Assembly (NCBI GenBank): GCA_040768665.1
Contig: JAXGMN010000009.1
Span: forward strand, 186,001-250,000
DNA: 64,000 nt
Source of the DNA: JABWBD01 sp040768665
Lineage (GTDB): Bacteria; Planctomycetota; Planctomycetia; Pirellulales; Thermoguttaceae
Direction: 5' to 3'
Shown: one piece after another, positions 36,302 through 45,348 of the stretch
How the letters are laid out: each line of letters starts with the position of its first letter
Numbering within the stretch: the first letter of the stretch is position 1
The notes under the pieces: model-generated
The model's input: only the letters and a program-made list of their open reading frames with translations
What the model was told of the DNA's origin: nothing
Database searches by the model: none
Made by a program: the position numbers and the translations under genes

Positions 36302-36960
36302 ATTTACTGGAATGGGAGGCTGCGCCGGATTGATTCTATGAGTACGCATGTTCTAGTAGTGGCACGTACACCACTCGTGGACCCGTGTCACCCCTACCAT
36401 GACGGCCACCTGTATCGAGCCGCTGGCACTGTATCGCCCACGCGACCCTCAGGCCTCGGGCTTGTGGCGATTGATGGATGAGCATTTCGCCACGTTTCAG
36501 CAGGTCTACGACGACCGCTACCAGGCGAAGTACGGGTTCTGGCGACCGGTGGTCGAGCATTCGGTAACGGCTTTTCTCAAGTGCGGCGATCTGCACGAGG
36601 GGTTCGCGCGCTCGATGTCCGGACTGCGGCCACGAGATGTTTGTGATTTCCATGACGCGATGTCCCTTTAGCCTGTCGCGGCTGGTCGAAGTGACCAGCA
36701 GCGCCCCAGGTGGTCTACAAGGCGGAGAAGGAGGCCTGCCGGCCGTTTCCCGATCCGGAAGACGACGGCCTGAGGCGCGGGGTGAAGCGGAACTTTCAGA
36801 TCCTCTCTCCGCTGGATTTCCTCACCCGAGTTCACGCAGCACATTCCGCCGAAGGGATCGCATCTCGTTCGGTACTATGGCTGGTATTCCAACAAGGCAC
36901 GTGGAGTGCGTGCGAAGGCAGCGGAAGCGGCACACCTTCCGCATGAGGGCCCAGTGCAGG
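36302..36960 (+). mobile_element. decayed IS91-type element, copy 2
   Basis: Starts with the 113-base block shared with copy 1. From 36399 it encodes an IS91-type transposase N-terminus (LALYRPRDPQASGLWRLMDE; YGFWRPVVEHSVTAFLKCGD). The frame then shifts; RCPDCGHEMFVIS of the zinc-binding part continues in another frame near 36617. A later stretch gives RGVKRNFQILSPLDFLTRVH and, again shifted, YYGWYSNKARGVRAKAAEA. Large parts of the transposase are missing. The element is certainly inactive. Confidence 0.8.
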
Positions 36961-37331
36961 CGGACCGACTATTTCCCCAAATCCGTCCTCCCCCGCAAGA
37001 ATTCGGTTGAAAGTGGGCCACCGCCCACGATATAATGTACACAAGTTCATAATAAACAACCGACGAGCACAACCGGCTGAAACCACACCGGTCGCAAGAA
37101 AAACCAGACTCGGGCTCTCAAACCACTCCCTCACGGCCAGCACGAGCAATGCCCTCTCTATCGCCCACACCCGGCCACTGCCAAGGTTCCGGAAAGGCGT
37201 CCCGCCAATCTCTGTCCGGCGAGCCGTGCCCAAACTAATTCTGCAATGCCCAGCTATCGGATGATGCCGACTTACGAAAACCCTCAAACTCCTAACTACT
37301 GATCCACATCACACTTACAACCACACCACTC

Positions 37332-37455
37332 GGTAACCGTTCACGGGGCGGAAGAGAGGGGACAGGTCCATGTTTTCGGCCAACGTCTCTGTCGGCGAAA
37401 TGCCTCGATTAGCCGAAAAATGGACCAGTCCCCGGCCGCCCCGTGAACGGTTACC
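37332..37455. repeat. hairpin repeat R6 (inverted orientation)
   Basis: The left arm has GGTAACCGTTCACGGGGCGG, then GGGGACAGGTCCAT. The right arm, on the other strand, has GGTAACCGTTCACGGGGCGG, then GGGGACTGGTCCAT. The outer 20 bases pair perfectly. Relative to R2, the A-form and T-form arms are exchanged. Confidence 0.8.
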
Positions 37456-38267
37456 ACCACTCGCCCAAGATTTTGCGCCATCCTCGAAGCTTGTTGCGAA
37501 ATTCCCGCCCCTCCAATCCATGATCCAAAATCGAAAATCCAAAATGCTCCGGCTCGCCTCCACAACCGGATGCAACAAACCCGCCAGAAGATGTACAAAG
37601 GTTACGTACACGGTCGCGAACGTAACCTGCTGCCGCCAATCTACTTACATAAAGCCGTCTCGCCGTAACTCCACGCAACACCAATCCGGTGCGTTGCGTA
37701 GCCGCGCCGCAACCGGCCCCGAACTCGTAGCAGGTTCTTTTTCGGCCCCATACCACCCCTCTGGCTGTCAATTCTCGACTTTTTAGACACCCGACTTCTG
37801 GATGGCACGGACTTGCGCGGGACATGCAACGATCGAATTCAAGCCCTGTCAACCACTTACGCCCATGGCTCTGGCCCGAGCCAAATTGCAGAAATCCCGG
37901 CTTGGCTAAAAACTCAACAAGGTCGGACCCAACGCAAAACCTGAACAGGAGTGAACCAGAAACCGAGACGTCTTTCGCCGTTGCCTCCGTTACCTCCTGT
38001 TCAAGTTTTCTGTTTGATTTCTTGAGTGCCACAAGAACCGTGGAGGAACTCCCATGAACGCTCCCCTTCCCACCAACCTCCAACCGTCCACATCCGCCGC
38101 CACCTCGCGCGGCAGACCCGAGTTCCGCGACGAAACCAAGCGCCGAACCGAACTCCTGAGTGGCGGACGTTCGCCGAGGAGCCGCACTCGCCGCCCCCTC
38201 GGCTGGCGGGGCGCCACTGGACCCGACCCATGCACCCGGACTACCATAACGAGACAAGCAGTGGCCT
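37456..38267. other. gene-poor stretch
   Basis: About 800 bases between hairpin copies R6 and R5. A long open frame on the minus strand spans it but has no family signal, no ribosome-binding site and a low-complexity composition. I consider the stretch non-coding, possibly degraded sequence. Confidence 0.4.
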
Positions 38268-38356
38268 GATAAAAAAGGGACAGGCATCGCAAGCAGTGGC
38301 GGGCGGAACGGGACGAAGATACAAGGTCTTGCGGAGCCAGTCCCCTTTTTCATTAG
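38268..38356. repeat. hairpin repeat R5 (inverted orientation)
   Basis: The left arm AAAAAAGGGACAGGCATCGC and the right arm, on the other strand, AAAAAGGGGACTGGCTCCGC belong to the same core family, with A-form left and T-form right. It lies 45 bases upstream of the MoxR gene, so it could be part of the leader of that operon. Confidence 0.75.
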
Positions 38357-38401
38357 ACCAAACAAGCGGTGCCGCTACCGGGACCTTCGGAGGAAATATG
38401 C

Positions 38402-39343
38402 ATGGCCGTGGCAACAGACAGTCGGATCAAGCAACTTGAAGACAACATCGCGCGGGCCGTTCTCGGCAAGCCCGAAGTCATACGCCATTGCATCGCGGCG
38501 CTGCTGGCCGGGGAACACATCCTTCTGGAGGACGTTCCGGGCGTTGGGAAGACTCTGATTGGCAAAGCGATGGCGAGGAGCGTGTCGGGACAATTCCGCC
38601 GGATCCAATTCACCCCGGACCTGCTTCCGGCCGACATCACCGGCAGCAGCGTCTACGATACCCGGGAGCACGAGTTTGTGTTCAGCCGCGGTCCGGTCTT
38701 TGCCAATATCGTGCTGGCCGACGAGATCAACCGCACGACGCCCCGGACACAAAGCGCGCTGCTGGAAGCGATGAGCGAAGCCCAGGTGTCGATCGATGGA
38801 CAGACATACCGACTACCGCGGCCGTTCATGGTGATCGCGACCCAGAATCCGCTGGAATTCGAAGGGACTTATCCGCTGCCGGAAGCTCAACTCGACCGGT
38901 TCCTGATGCGGATCTCGGTCGGCTATCCCGAACGCCAACACGAGCTCGAGGTGCTGGTGAGCCACCGGTTGGGCGAACCGGTGGAAAGCCTGGAACCGGT
39001 CCTCACCGGTGAGCAGATCGTCGAGTTGCAGGAGGCGGTTCGCCGCGTCGACATCGACGACTCGATCCACGCCTATCTACTCGACATCGCCGAGGCGACC
39101 CGCCGGAGCGAAGACCTGCTCGTGGGAGTCAGTACTCGCGGACTGCTGGCTTTGTCGCGAGCGAGCCAGGCCGCCGCGATGATCGAAGGACGCACGTACG
39201 TGGTCCCCGACGACGTCAAACGCCTGGCCGTCCCCGTGCTCGCACACCGTATTCTCACCAAGGGCTATCTGCATGGGGGCCAGCGAGGGGCCGTGGAGGC
39301 GCTCGTCGAGCGTCTGGTGGACGAAGTGCCGGTGCCCGGCTAG
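38402..39343 (+). CDS. MoxR-family AAA+ ATPase
   Basis: MoxR ATPases act as chaperones that help assemble or activate partner complexes, often with DUF58 and von Willebrand-type proteins. The 313-residue product has Walker A (LLEDVPGVGKTLIGKAMA), Walker B (IVLADEINRTTPRTQSALLE), sensor 1 (ATQNPLEFEGTYPLPEAQLD) and the lid with HRILTKGYL. GGAGGAAAT lies upstream of the ATG at 38402. The next genes, DUF58 and a TgpA-like transglutaminase, form the usual MoxR operon, thought to work at the cell envelope. Its ATG is preceded by an out-of-frame ATG four bases earlier. Confidence 0.93.
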   Translation: MAVATDSRIKQLEDNIARAVLGKPEVIRHCIAALLAGEHILLEDVPGVGKTLIGKAMARSVSGQFRRIQFTPDLLPADITGSSVYDTREHEFVFSRGPVFANIVLADEINRTTPRTQSALLEAMSEAQVSIDGQTYRLPRPFMVIATQNPLEFEGTYPLPEAQLDRFLMRISVGYPERQHELEVLVSHRLGEPVESLEPVLTGEQIVELQEAVRRVDIDDSIHAYLLDIAEATRRSEDLLVGVSTRGLLALSRASQAAAMIEGRTYVVPDDVKRLAVPVLAHRILTKGYLHGGQRGAVEALVERLVDEVPVPG

Positions 39344-39488
39344 TGCTCCGTCAAAGTTGGAGTGACGGGTAGCGGAAGTCGTGAGACTTCTGGCCACGAA
39401 CTCTCACGAGTTCGGCGACACCCGTCAAAGGAAGTTTGCTAGAGCAGCAGAGTCGTTCGGAGAGATTTTGGGGCGGGTTCCGAATTCC

Positions 39489-40670
39489 ATGAAAAGCCGT
39501 ACTCACACGCTACTCAGCCGCGAAGGTCGCTACTACCTGCTCGTCTTGATGTTCATTTTCGGGGTCGCGATGGTCAAGGAAATGAACCTGCTTGTCCTTA
39601 TGGCGGGCATGCTGCTGGGACCGTTGGCGGTAAGCTGGAGATTGGTCGCCCTTACCTCGCAGGACTTGAAGGTCCGGCGGAGAATGCCGCGAGGGGTGTC
39701 GACGGGCGATTCCCTGGTCGTTTCCGTTGAGCTGGAAAATCCCCGGCGGAGGTTCGGCTGCTGGGGAGTCGCCGTCGAAGATGAAATTCGCCGCGAAGGG
39801 AGCTCGCAGGACCCGACCATGCGGCCGTCGGTCTGGTTTGCCTACGTGCCGGCCGGCGAGTCGGCCCTTCAGACCTACCGCAGTCGTTTTCCCCAGCGCG
39901 GCCGGTACCGTTTCGGCCCCATGACCGTCTCCACACGGTTTCCGTTCGGGTTGTTTCAGCGGACACTGCGGATCGAGTCGGATGAGGTCCTCACGGTTTT
40001 TCCCCGACTCGGCCACCTCAGCGGCCGGTGGAACCTCCGTCGCCACGAAGTGGTGGAGGGATCACGGTACCGCGAACGGCGGCACGGCCGGTCGGCGGGC
40101 GAGTTTTTCGGCGTCCGTCAGTGGCACTACGGCGACAACCGACGATGGATCCACTGGCGGAGTTCGGCTCGGCACGGAACGTTGGTGGTTCGGCAGTTCG
40201 AGCAACACCGCAATCGCGACGTGGCGATTCTCGTCGACCTGTGGCAGCCGGAACGGCCGGAGACCCGCGACCTGGCGAATGTCGAGTTGGCGGTGAGCTT
40301 CGCCGCGACGCTGGTGACCGCTGTTTGCCGGCAGGAAACCAGCGGGCTTCTCCTGGCTCTGGCTGGTCCCGAAACGGTGCGCGTCGAGGGTCTCGCAACC
40401 TCGGCGGTTCGCCACGAAGCGATGGAGCGGTTGGCGCTGGTCGAAGCCTCGCACGAAGACCGCCTGGAAAGCCTCTTCGAAGCGGCTCTCGTTCGCGTGG
40501 CCCCGGGGGCCGAGATCGTCCTGGTCACGACGCGCGAGATCGATTGGAACTCGCGCGAGGAAATGGCCCGGCTGTGGCGGACGGCGGCTCGCCGCGCCCT
40601 CCGCGGAAACCTCCGCATCGTGAACACCGCCGACGAGGCATTGTCCGACTACTTTCAGGTGGAGTTCTGA
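39489..40670 (+). CDS. DUF58 domain-containing protein
   Basis: A membrane-anchored protein of 393 residues. Two hydrophobic segments lie near the N-terminus (YYLLVLMFIFGVAMVKEMNL; LVLMAGMLLGPLAVSW). A soluble domain follows with the DUF58 signature GVRQWHYGDNRRWIHWRSSA at about residue 210-230. The C-terminal half resembles a vWA-like fold (VAILVDLWQPERPETRDLAN). The family is nearly always encoded with MoxR, as here. Its exact role is not established, but it is thought to be a client or partner of MoxR. The ATG at 39489 follows GGGGCGGG; the gene ends 3 bases before the TgpA-like start. Confidence 0.9.
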   Translation: MKSRTHTLLSREGRYYLLVLMFIFGVAMVKEMNLLVLMAGMLLGPLAVSWRLVALTSQDLKVRRRMPRGVSTGDSLVVSVELENPRRRFGCWGVAVEDEIRREGSSQDPTMRPSVWFAYVPAGESALQTYRSRFPQRGRYRFGPMTVSTRFPFGLFQRTLRIESDEVLTVFPRLGHLSGRWNLRRHEVVEGSRYRERRHGRSAGEFFGVRQWHYGDNRRWIHWRSSARHGTLVVRQFEQHRNRDVAILVDLWQPERPETRDLANVELAVSFAATLVTAVCRQETSGLLLALAGPETVRVEGLATSAVRHEAMERLALVEASHEDRLESLFEAALVRVAPGAEIVLVTTREIDWNSREEMARLWRTAARRALRGNLRIVNTADEALSDYFQVEF

Positions 40671-40673
40671 TCG

Positions 40674-43008
40674 ATGCACCTGGAACGCCTCCTGCAAATC
40701 AACATGGCCGTTGTCGTAACGCTCGCCACCATGCTTCTGGGCATGGGCGAGCGGAGCATCACGCTCCCGCTGTGGATGCTCCTGATCGTCATTGCCGCTT
40801 TCTGGCTGACCGACGTGACCGGCTGGTTCCAGCTCAACCGGATCGTCGTGAATATCGCCTCGGTCGTTGCGCTGGTGATATCGTTTTGGGGCGCCCGGCG
40901 TCTGGAGAGCACGGTCCAGCTCTTTGCCATCGCGAATTTGCTGGTGTACTTGCAGATCATCCTCCTGTTTCAGAAGAAGGAGGTCCGCACCTACTGGCAG
41001 TTGTTGCTGGTGAGCCTGCTTCAGGTGGTGGTCGCCGCGGCGTTCAACCAGGAGTTCTGGTTCGGGGTGCTTCTGTTTGCCTACCTGCTTGCCGGGCTGA
41101 TCGCGATGGTGCTTCTGTTCCTCTATCAGGACCAGAACCGCCCACGGGAGGATCTTGAGCAGTCGCGACCGGGCAGTGATCCGCGGTGGCCGTTGGCGGG
41201 GCAGGGCTTTGCCTCGGCCGGCTCCGTGTCCGCGGGCACCGGTCTGGTAGGCGAGTTGTGGCTGCGGCTCGCCCGGATGGTTGTGATGATCGTGATTCTG
41301 ACGACCGTGGTGTTCCTGACACTGCCCCGCGTGGGGACGGGCGGGTGGCGGCAGGGCAGCGCGGCTCCGCTACGGTCTGTCGGCTTTTCCGACGAGGTAA
41401 CCCTCGGCAGCCTCGGACACGTCGTGGAAAACCCGCAGGAAGTCATGCGCGTTCGTTTTGTCAACCACGGCGACGACAGCCTCTATCCGGTGCTCGGGGA
41501 GATCTATCTTCGCGGTGCGCTGCTAACCGATTATCAGAACGGCCGGTGGCGTTACCCGGGGAGGCTCGCACTGCGCCGGTTCGAGTCGATGATGCGCGAC
41601 CGCCGCGTATTCTCCGCGGAGAATACCGACGAGTTTGTCCGGCAGCAGATCCTGATCGAGCCGCTGGACCGGCCGGAGTTGTTCTGCGTCTGGCCATTTG
41701 TGCCGACCCACAGCGACCCGCGGATCCAGTACGACGTGCGGCAGCAGCGGCTCCTGCGTTCCGAGGAGGCCACGTTCGAGCAGTTCGGCTACGAACTGGG
41801 TGCTCGGCATTTTACCGCTTGCCCGGCGAGCAGATCGCGGCGACGCCCGGCGACCTGCAGGCCGCTCGACCCGCTATCGGCAGCCCGTGTACGAGAGCGG
41901 CCCCGACGGTTTGCCGGGACTGGTTGCGCTTGCCCGAAGTTGGCTCGAGGGTTCGTCGGTCGATCGGGACGACCGGTACGGGATCGCCCGGCTCATGGAG
42001 CAGCGGCTCCAGCGGTCCGATCGGTTCCGCTACAGCCTGGAAGGACAACCGCGCGACCCAAATCTTGATCCGGTCGAGGATTTCGTGACGAAGAATTCGG
42101 CGGGCCACTGCGAATACTTCGCTTCGGCGCTGGTGCTGATGCTTCGCAGCCAGGGTATCCCGGCGAGGATGGTGGTGGGCTACAAGACCGACGAGTGGAA
42201 CCAGTTCGGCGGTTTTTTTCAGGTCCGCCAACTGCACGCCCACACCTGGGTCGAAGCCTACCTGGAGCCGCAGGACATACCGGTGCATCGGGTTCGCGGG
42301 GCGAAAGACCGGGACTGGTCGGCCGGAGCCTGGCTGCGCCTGGACCCGACGCCTGCGGGCTCTCAGGAGATGTCCCTGACGAACCGGCTGCTGACCCGCT
42401 TCGACAAGTATCTTTTTTTCCTCGACTACGTCTGGAGCAACTACATCACCGATCTGGATCCGATCCGGCAGCGGAGCACCGTGTACGACCCGACCATGGA
42501 AGTGCTCAAGAATACCGGCCGGAATCTGCTCGACCCGGCGTTTTGGAGCCGGCTGATCCGCAGCCTTTTCGAGATTGACGTGAGCCGGTGGTTTCGCTGG
42601 CAGGTCGGACTCACCTCGATCATCGTCATGCTTGCTCTGGTGATCGTTTATCGAGGGCTGCGTCGGCTGTTGCGGTGGCTTTCCGCGCGATTCGGGTGGA
42701 GTCGGGCGGCCGCGGCGCGGCGTGCGACGCGGGTGGAATTCTACCGTCGCCTCGAGGCGATCCTGGCCCGTCGCGGACTGGTCCGTGGTGCGGCCCAGAC
42801 GCAGCGGGAGTTCGCCGCATCGGCAAGCCGACAGCTCGCCCGATCCACCGGCGACGCGGAGTTGGCCGCCGTGCCGGTTCAGATCGCCGAGGCGTTCTAT
42901 CGCGTCCGTTTCGGGCGACTCCGACTGGACGAGGCTCAGGCAGAAGCAGTAGAGCAAGCGTTGAGGAAACTGGGCGCGGGCAGCAGTAAGCGCAGGTGGC
43001 AACCATAA
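40674..43008 (+). pseudogene. TgpA-like transglutaminase membrane protein, reading frame broken twice
   Basis: The product would have about 775 residues: N-terminal membrane helices (residues 1-140), an extracytoplasmic transglutaminase core, a further helix near the end and a DUF4129-like tail. The catalytic cysteine lies in NSAGHCEYFASALVLMLRSQ, the histidine in QLHAHTWVEAYLEP and the aspartate in WLRLDPTPAG, all intact. The frame shifts near 41805 (after FEQFGYELG) and again near 41866 (after GDLQAARP-like sequence). This fits two single-base deletions and leaves the parts in frames 0, 2 and 1. The third gene of the MoxR operon, it is either a recent pseudogene or affected by sequencing error; codon usage and motifs look under selection. 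Confidence 0.8.
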
Positions 43009-43252
43009 AGACCGGACTCGCCGGTTGCCAGGGGGCAGGTAAGAGCACGCTTTTCGAGTGGCTCACCGGCGTTGCTCCCGATCCATCCCAGGCGCACAAG
43101 GAACAAGGGAGGATGGCCACCGTGCCGGAACCGCGAGTGGAAGCCACGGCCAATATTGATCACCCGAAAAAGCCCCCTTTCGCCCCTGGAGAATCGTCGA
43201 CACCCCCGGGCTGAGCCGCAACCGGCCCGATTCGGCCGGCAGCCGGATTCAA
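42996..43252 (+). pseudogene. YchF/DUF933-like GTPase, 5' fragment (left copy)
   Basis: The frame starts at a GTG that overlaps the end of the TgpA-like gene by 13 bases. It encodes MATIKTGLAGCQGAGKSTLF (P-loop), then AHKEQGRMATVPEPRVEATA, the segment that follows the P-loop in YchF-like proteins. A frameshift follows; in the shifted frame IVDTPGLSRNR gives the G3 (DTPG) motif. The rest of the protein is replaced by a MITE-like element at 43253. In other planctomycetes a DUF933 GTPase may follow the MoxR operon, from memory only. The gene is non-functional here. Confidence 0.6.
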
Positions 43253-43544
43253 CTAGCACCAAACGGTTTTTCCGGCTGTTGGCATTTACTTTCGGATGTC
43301 GCGAATGCCCGCGGCTTGTCCGCGGGATGGTTACGTTCTCTGCTACATACGCCACGATCGCCGCTATCCCCCTTGGTTTCGCCCGCGGCGGCAAAGCCGC
43401 CGCGGGCGAAACCAAGGGGTGGCACGCGCGGAGGTTCCTGTAGCGGCAAGCGTGAGCCTCCCGCGGACAAGCCGCGGGCATCCTTTCTAAAACCGTGCCG
43501 TGTCAAAACGGACACTTCCAGTCGAAAATACCGTCTGGTGCTAG
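43253..43544. mobile_element. MITE-like element (left copy) inside the GTPase fragment
   Basis: A 292-base element with imperfect terminal inverted repeats CTAGCACCAAACGGTTTTTC and, on the other strand at the right end, CTAGCACCAGACGGTATTTT. Inside is a near-perfect palindrome (CCCCCTTGGTTTCGCCCGCG and its complement) and an inverted pair GCCCGCGGCTTGTCCGCGGG. It encodes nothing. If TA is the duplicated target, the inverted repeat begins GCACC, as in IS630/mariner-related MITEs. Confidence 0.7.
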
Positions 43545-43573
43545 GTGGACGCTTGCTCTTTTTGGTTCATCGA

Positions 43574-44648
43574 GTTCTATTCCGTCGGTATCTCCATCTC
43601 CCGCCGCTCGATCTTTTTCGGCAACTCAACCCGCTCGGCGGTGCCCATCCAGGTCCTTGCTCATATCGATCGGGGTAAAGCCGATCTCGCCGCCGGGGAG
43701 TCCCGGCACATTGAAATCACCCGCCGCCGGATCGGCAAATTTCGGGTCGGCGGCGATCGAGCCCTTGTCGTGGCCTTTCTTCTGCCACTCGGCGAGGGTC
43801 AGCCCGCCGGGGAACTGGAGCGGCTTGCCGGAAGCATCCCAGTAGCAGTTGCTTTGGAGCGTGAAGTTGTCGTTGGACCAATTGCCGCCGAGCACGGGAA
43901 CATCGTCGCTGTAGATGATGTTCTTCTCGACCGTGAACGAGGAGTGTTCCTCCTGGCGGCTGCGGATGATCTGGCCGCGCGTGGCGGACAGGGCCAGGAC
44001 GTTGTTGCGGACCGTGTTTTCCTTGCCGTAGTGCTGGTGAAAGGCCCCGTCTTTCACGCGATAGACCACGTTGTTCTCCATCATAATCCCGCTGCTGCCC
44101 TCGTCGGTGTACAGGCCCCATCCGCCGTAGGAATACGACAGCACGTCGTGGATCCGGTTGTAGCGGAGCCTGGTGCCGGGCGAGAGCCCCAGACAGTAGA
44201 TCCCGCCCATATCGCTCAGTCTCGCCCCAGCCGAGATGATGGATATGGTTGTACTCGACAAGGTTGTGACTGGCCGACGAGGGAGCGTAGCCCACAGCTC
44301 CAGCCCACCGACACGCCGGTGTAGTAGAAGTCGCAGATGTCGTTATGCGTGATCTGGTTGTGCGAACTCTTGCCAATCCAGACGCCGATGCCCGCCGGAT
44401 AGACATGGCCGCCGTCGTGGACGAAGCAATTGGTCACCTCGTTCCGCTCGGCACGCACGGCTGCTTCTTCCGGCAGCGACATATCGCCGAGCCGCACACC
44501 GCCCGCGCCGAGATCGTGGATATGGCACTGCACGACGCGGTTGTCCTGGCAGCCGAGTTGCAACCAGAGGCCGTAGCCGCTGGTGTGGGCCACTTCGCAG
44601 CGGTCGAACAGACAATGCCGCGCCCCGCGGGCGTAGACGGCCGCCGTG
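43574..44648 (-). pseudogene. beta-helix protein, 3' fragment (left copy, frameshifted)
   Basis: It is a copy of the last about 355 codons of the intact gene at 45349-47472. It includes GLSPGTRLRYNRIHDVLSYS and GGWGLYTDEGSSGIMMENNV, but frameshifts occur near 44220 and 44290 and the C-terminal end is altered near 43640-43700. It was created by the tandem duplication and has no start. Confidence 0.85.
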
Positions 44649-44783
44649 CCGGTTCAGATCGCCGAGGCGTTCTATCGCGTCCGTTTCGGGCGACTCCGAC
44701 TGGACGAGGCTCAGGCAGAAGCAGTAGAGCAAGCGTTGAGGAAGACTGGGCGCGGGCAGCGGCGCGCAGGTGGCAACCATAAA
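44639..44783 (+). pseudogene. TgpA-like gene, 3' tail (right copy)
   Basis: Repeats the last about 45 codons of the TgpA-like gene (VPVQIAEAFYRVRFGRLRLD). It is fused at the duplication joint to the antisense of the beta-helix gene. A frameshift lies near 44752. It has no start and cannot be expressed as a meaningful protein. Confidence 0.85.
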
Positions 44784-45025
44784 GACCGGACTCGCCGGTT
44801 GCCAGGGGGGCAGGTAAGAGCACGCTTTCGAGTGGCTCACCGGCGTTGCTCGATCCATCCCAGCGCGCAAGGAACAAGGGAGGATGGCACCGTGCCGGAA
44901 CCGCGAGTGGAAGCCACGGCCAATATTGCCATCACCCGAAAAAGCTCCCTTTCGCCCTGGAGAATCGTCGACACCCCCGGGCTGAGCCGCAACCGGCCCC
45001 GATTCGGCCGGCAGCCGGATTCAAC
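44770..45025 (+). pseudogene. YchF/DUF933-like GTPase, 5' fragment (right copy)
   Basis: It is a second copy of the GTPase start. An extra G in the run after GGTTGCCA breaks the P-loop frame, and other indels follow. IVDTPGLSRNRPRF remains readable in one frame. A second MITE-like copy interrupts it at 45026. Confidence 0.6.
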
Positions 45026-45316
45026 TAGCACCAAACGGTTTTTCCGGCTGTTGGCATTTACTTTCGGATGTCGCGAATGCCCGCGGCTTGTCCGCGGGAT
45101 GGTTACGTTCTCTGCTACATACGCCACGATCGCCGCTATCCCCCTTGGTTTCGCCCGCGGCCAAAGACGCCGCGGGCGAAACCAAGGGGTGGCACGCGGA
45201 GGTTCCTGTAGCGGCAAGCGTAGGCCTCCGGCGGACAACAAGCCGCGGGCATCCTTTTCTAAAACCGTGCCGTGTCAAAACGGACACTTCCAGTCGAAAA
45301 TACCGTCTGGTGCTAG
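45026..45316. mobile_element. MITE-like element (right copy)
   Basis: It has the same terminal inverted repeats as the left copy (CTAGCACCAAACGGT and, on the other strand, CTAGCACCAGACGGT) but 291 bases long. The central palindrome has drifted (GCGGCCAAAGACGCCGC against GCGGCGGCAAAGCCGCCGC). It was copied together with the tandem unit, not inserted independently. Confidence 0.7.
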
Positions 45317-45348
45317 GTGGACGCTTGCTCTTTTTGGTTCATCGAGTT

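Larger units (their letters stand above)
42864..44638. repeat. tandem duplication of 1,775 bp, left unit
   Basis: The segment from GGCCGCCGTG at 42864 to the base before GGCCGCCGTG at 44639 is repeated immediately to the right. It holds the end of the TgpA-like gene, a broken GTPase gene, a MITE-like element and the 3' part of a beta-helix gene. The breakpoints share the 10-base GGCCGCCGTG, a microhomology signature. Confidence 0.85.

Noticed and set aside
37451..38365. Long minus-strand frame of 304 codons
   Set aside because: Composition is low complexity, it has no domain or start signal, and it overlaps hairpin R5 and the gene-poor stretch.
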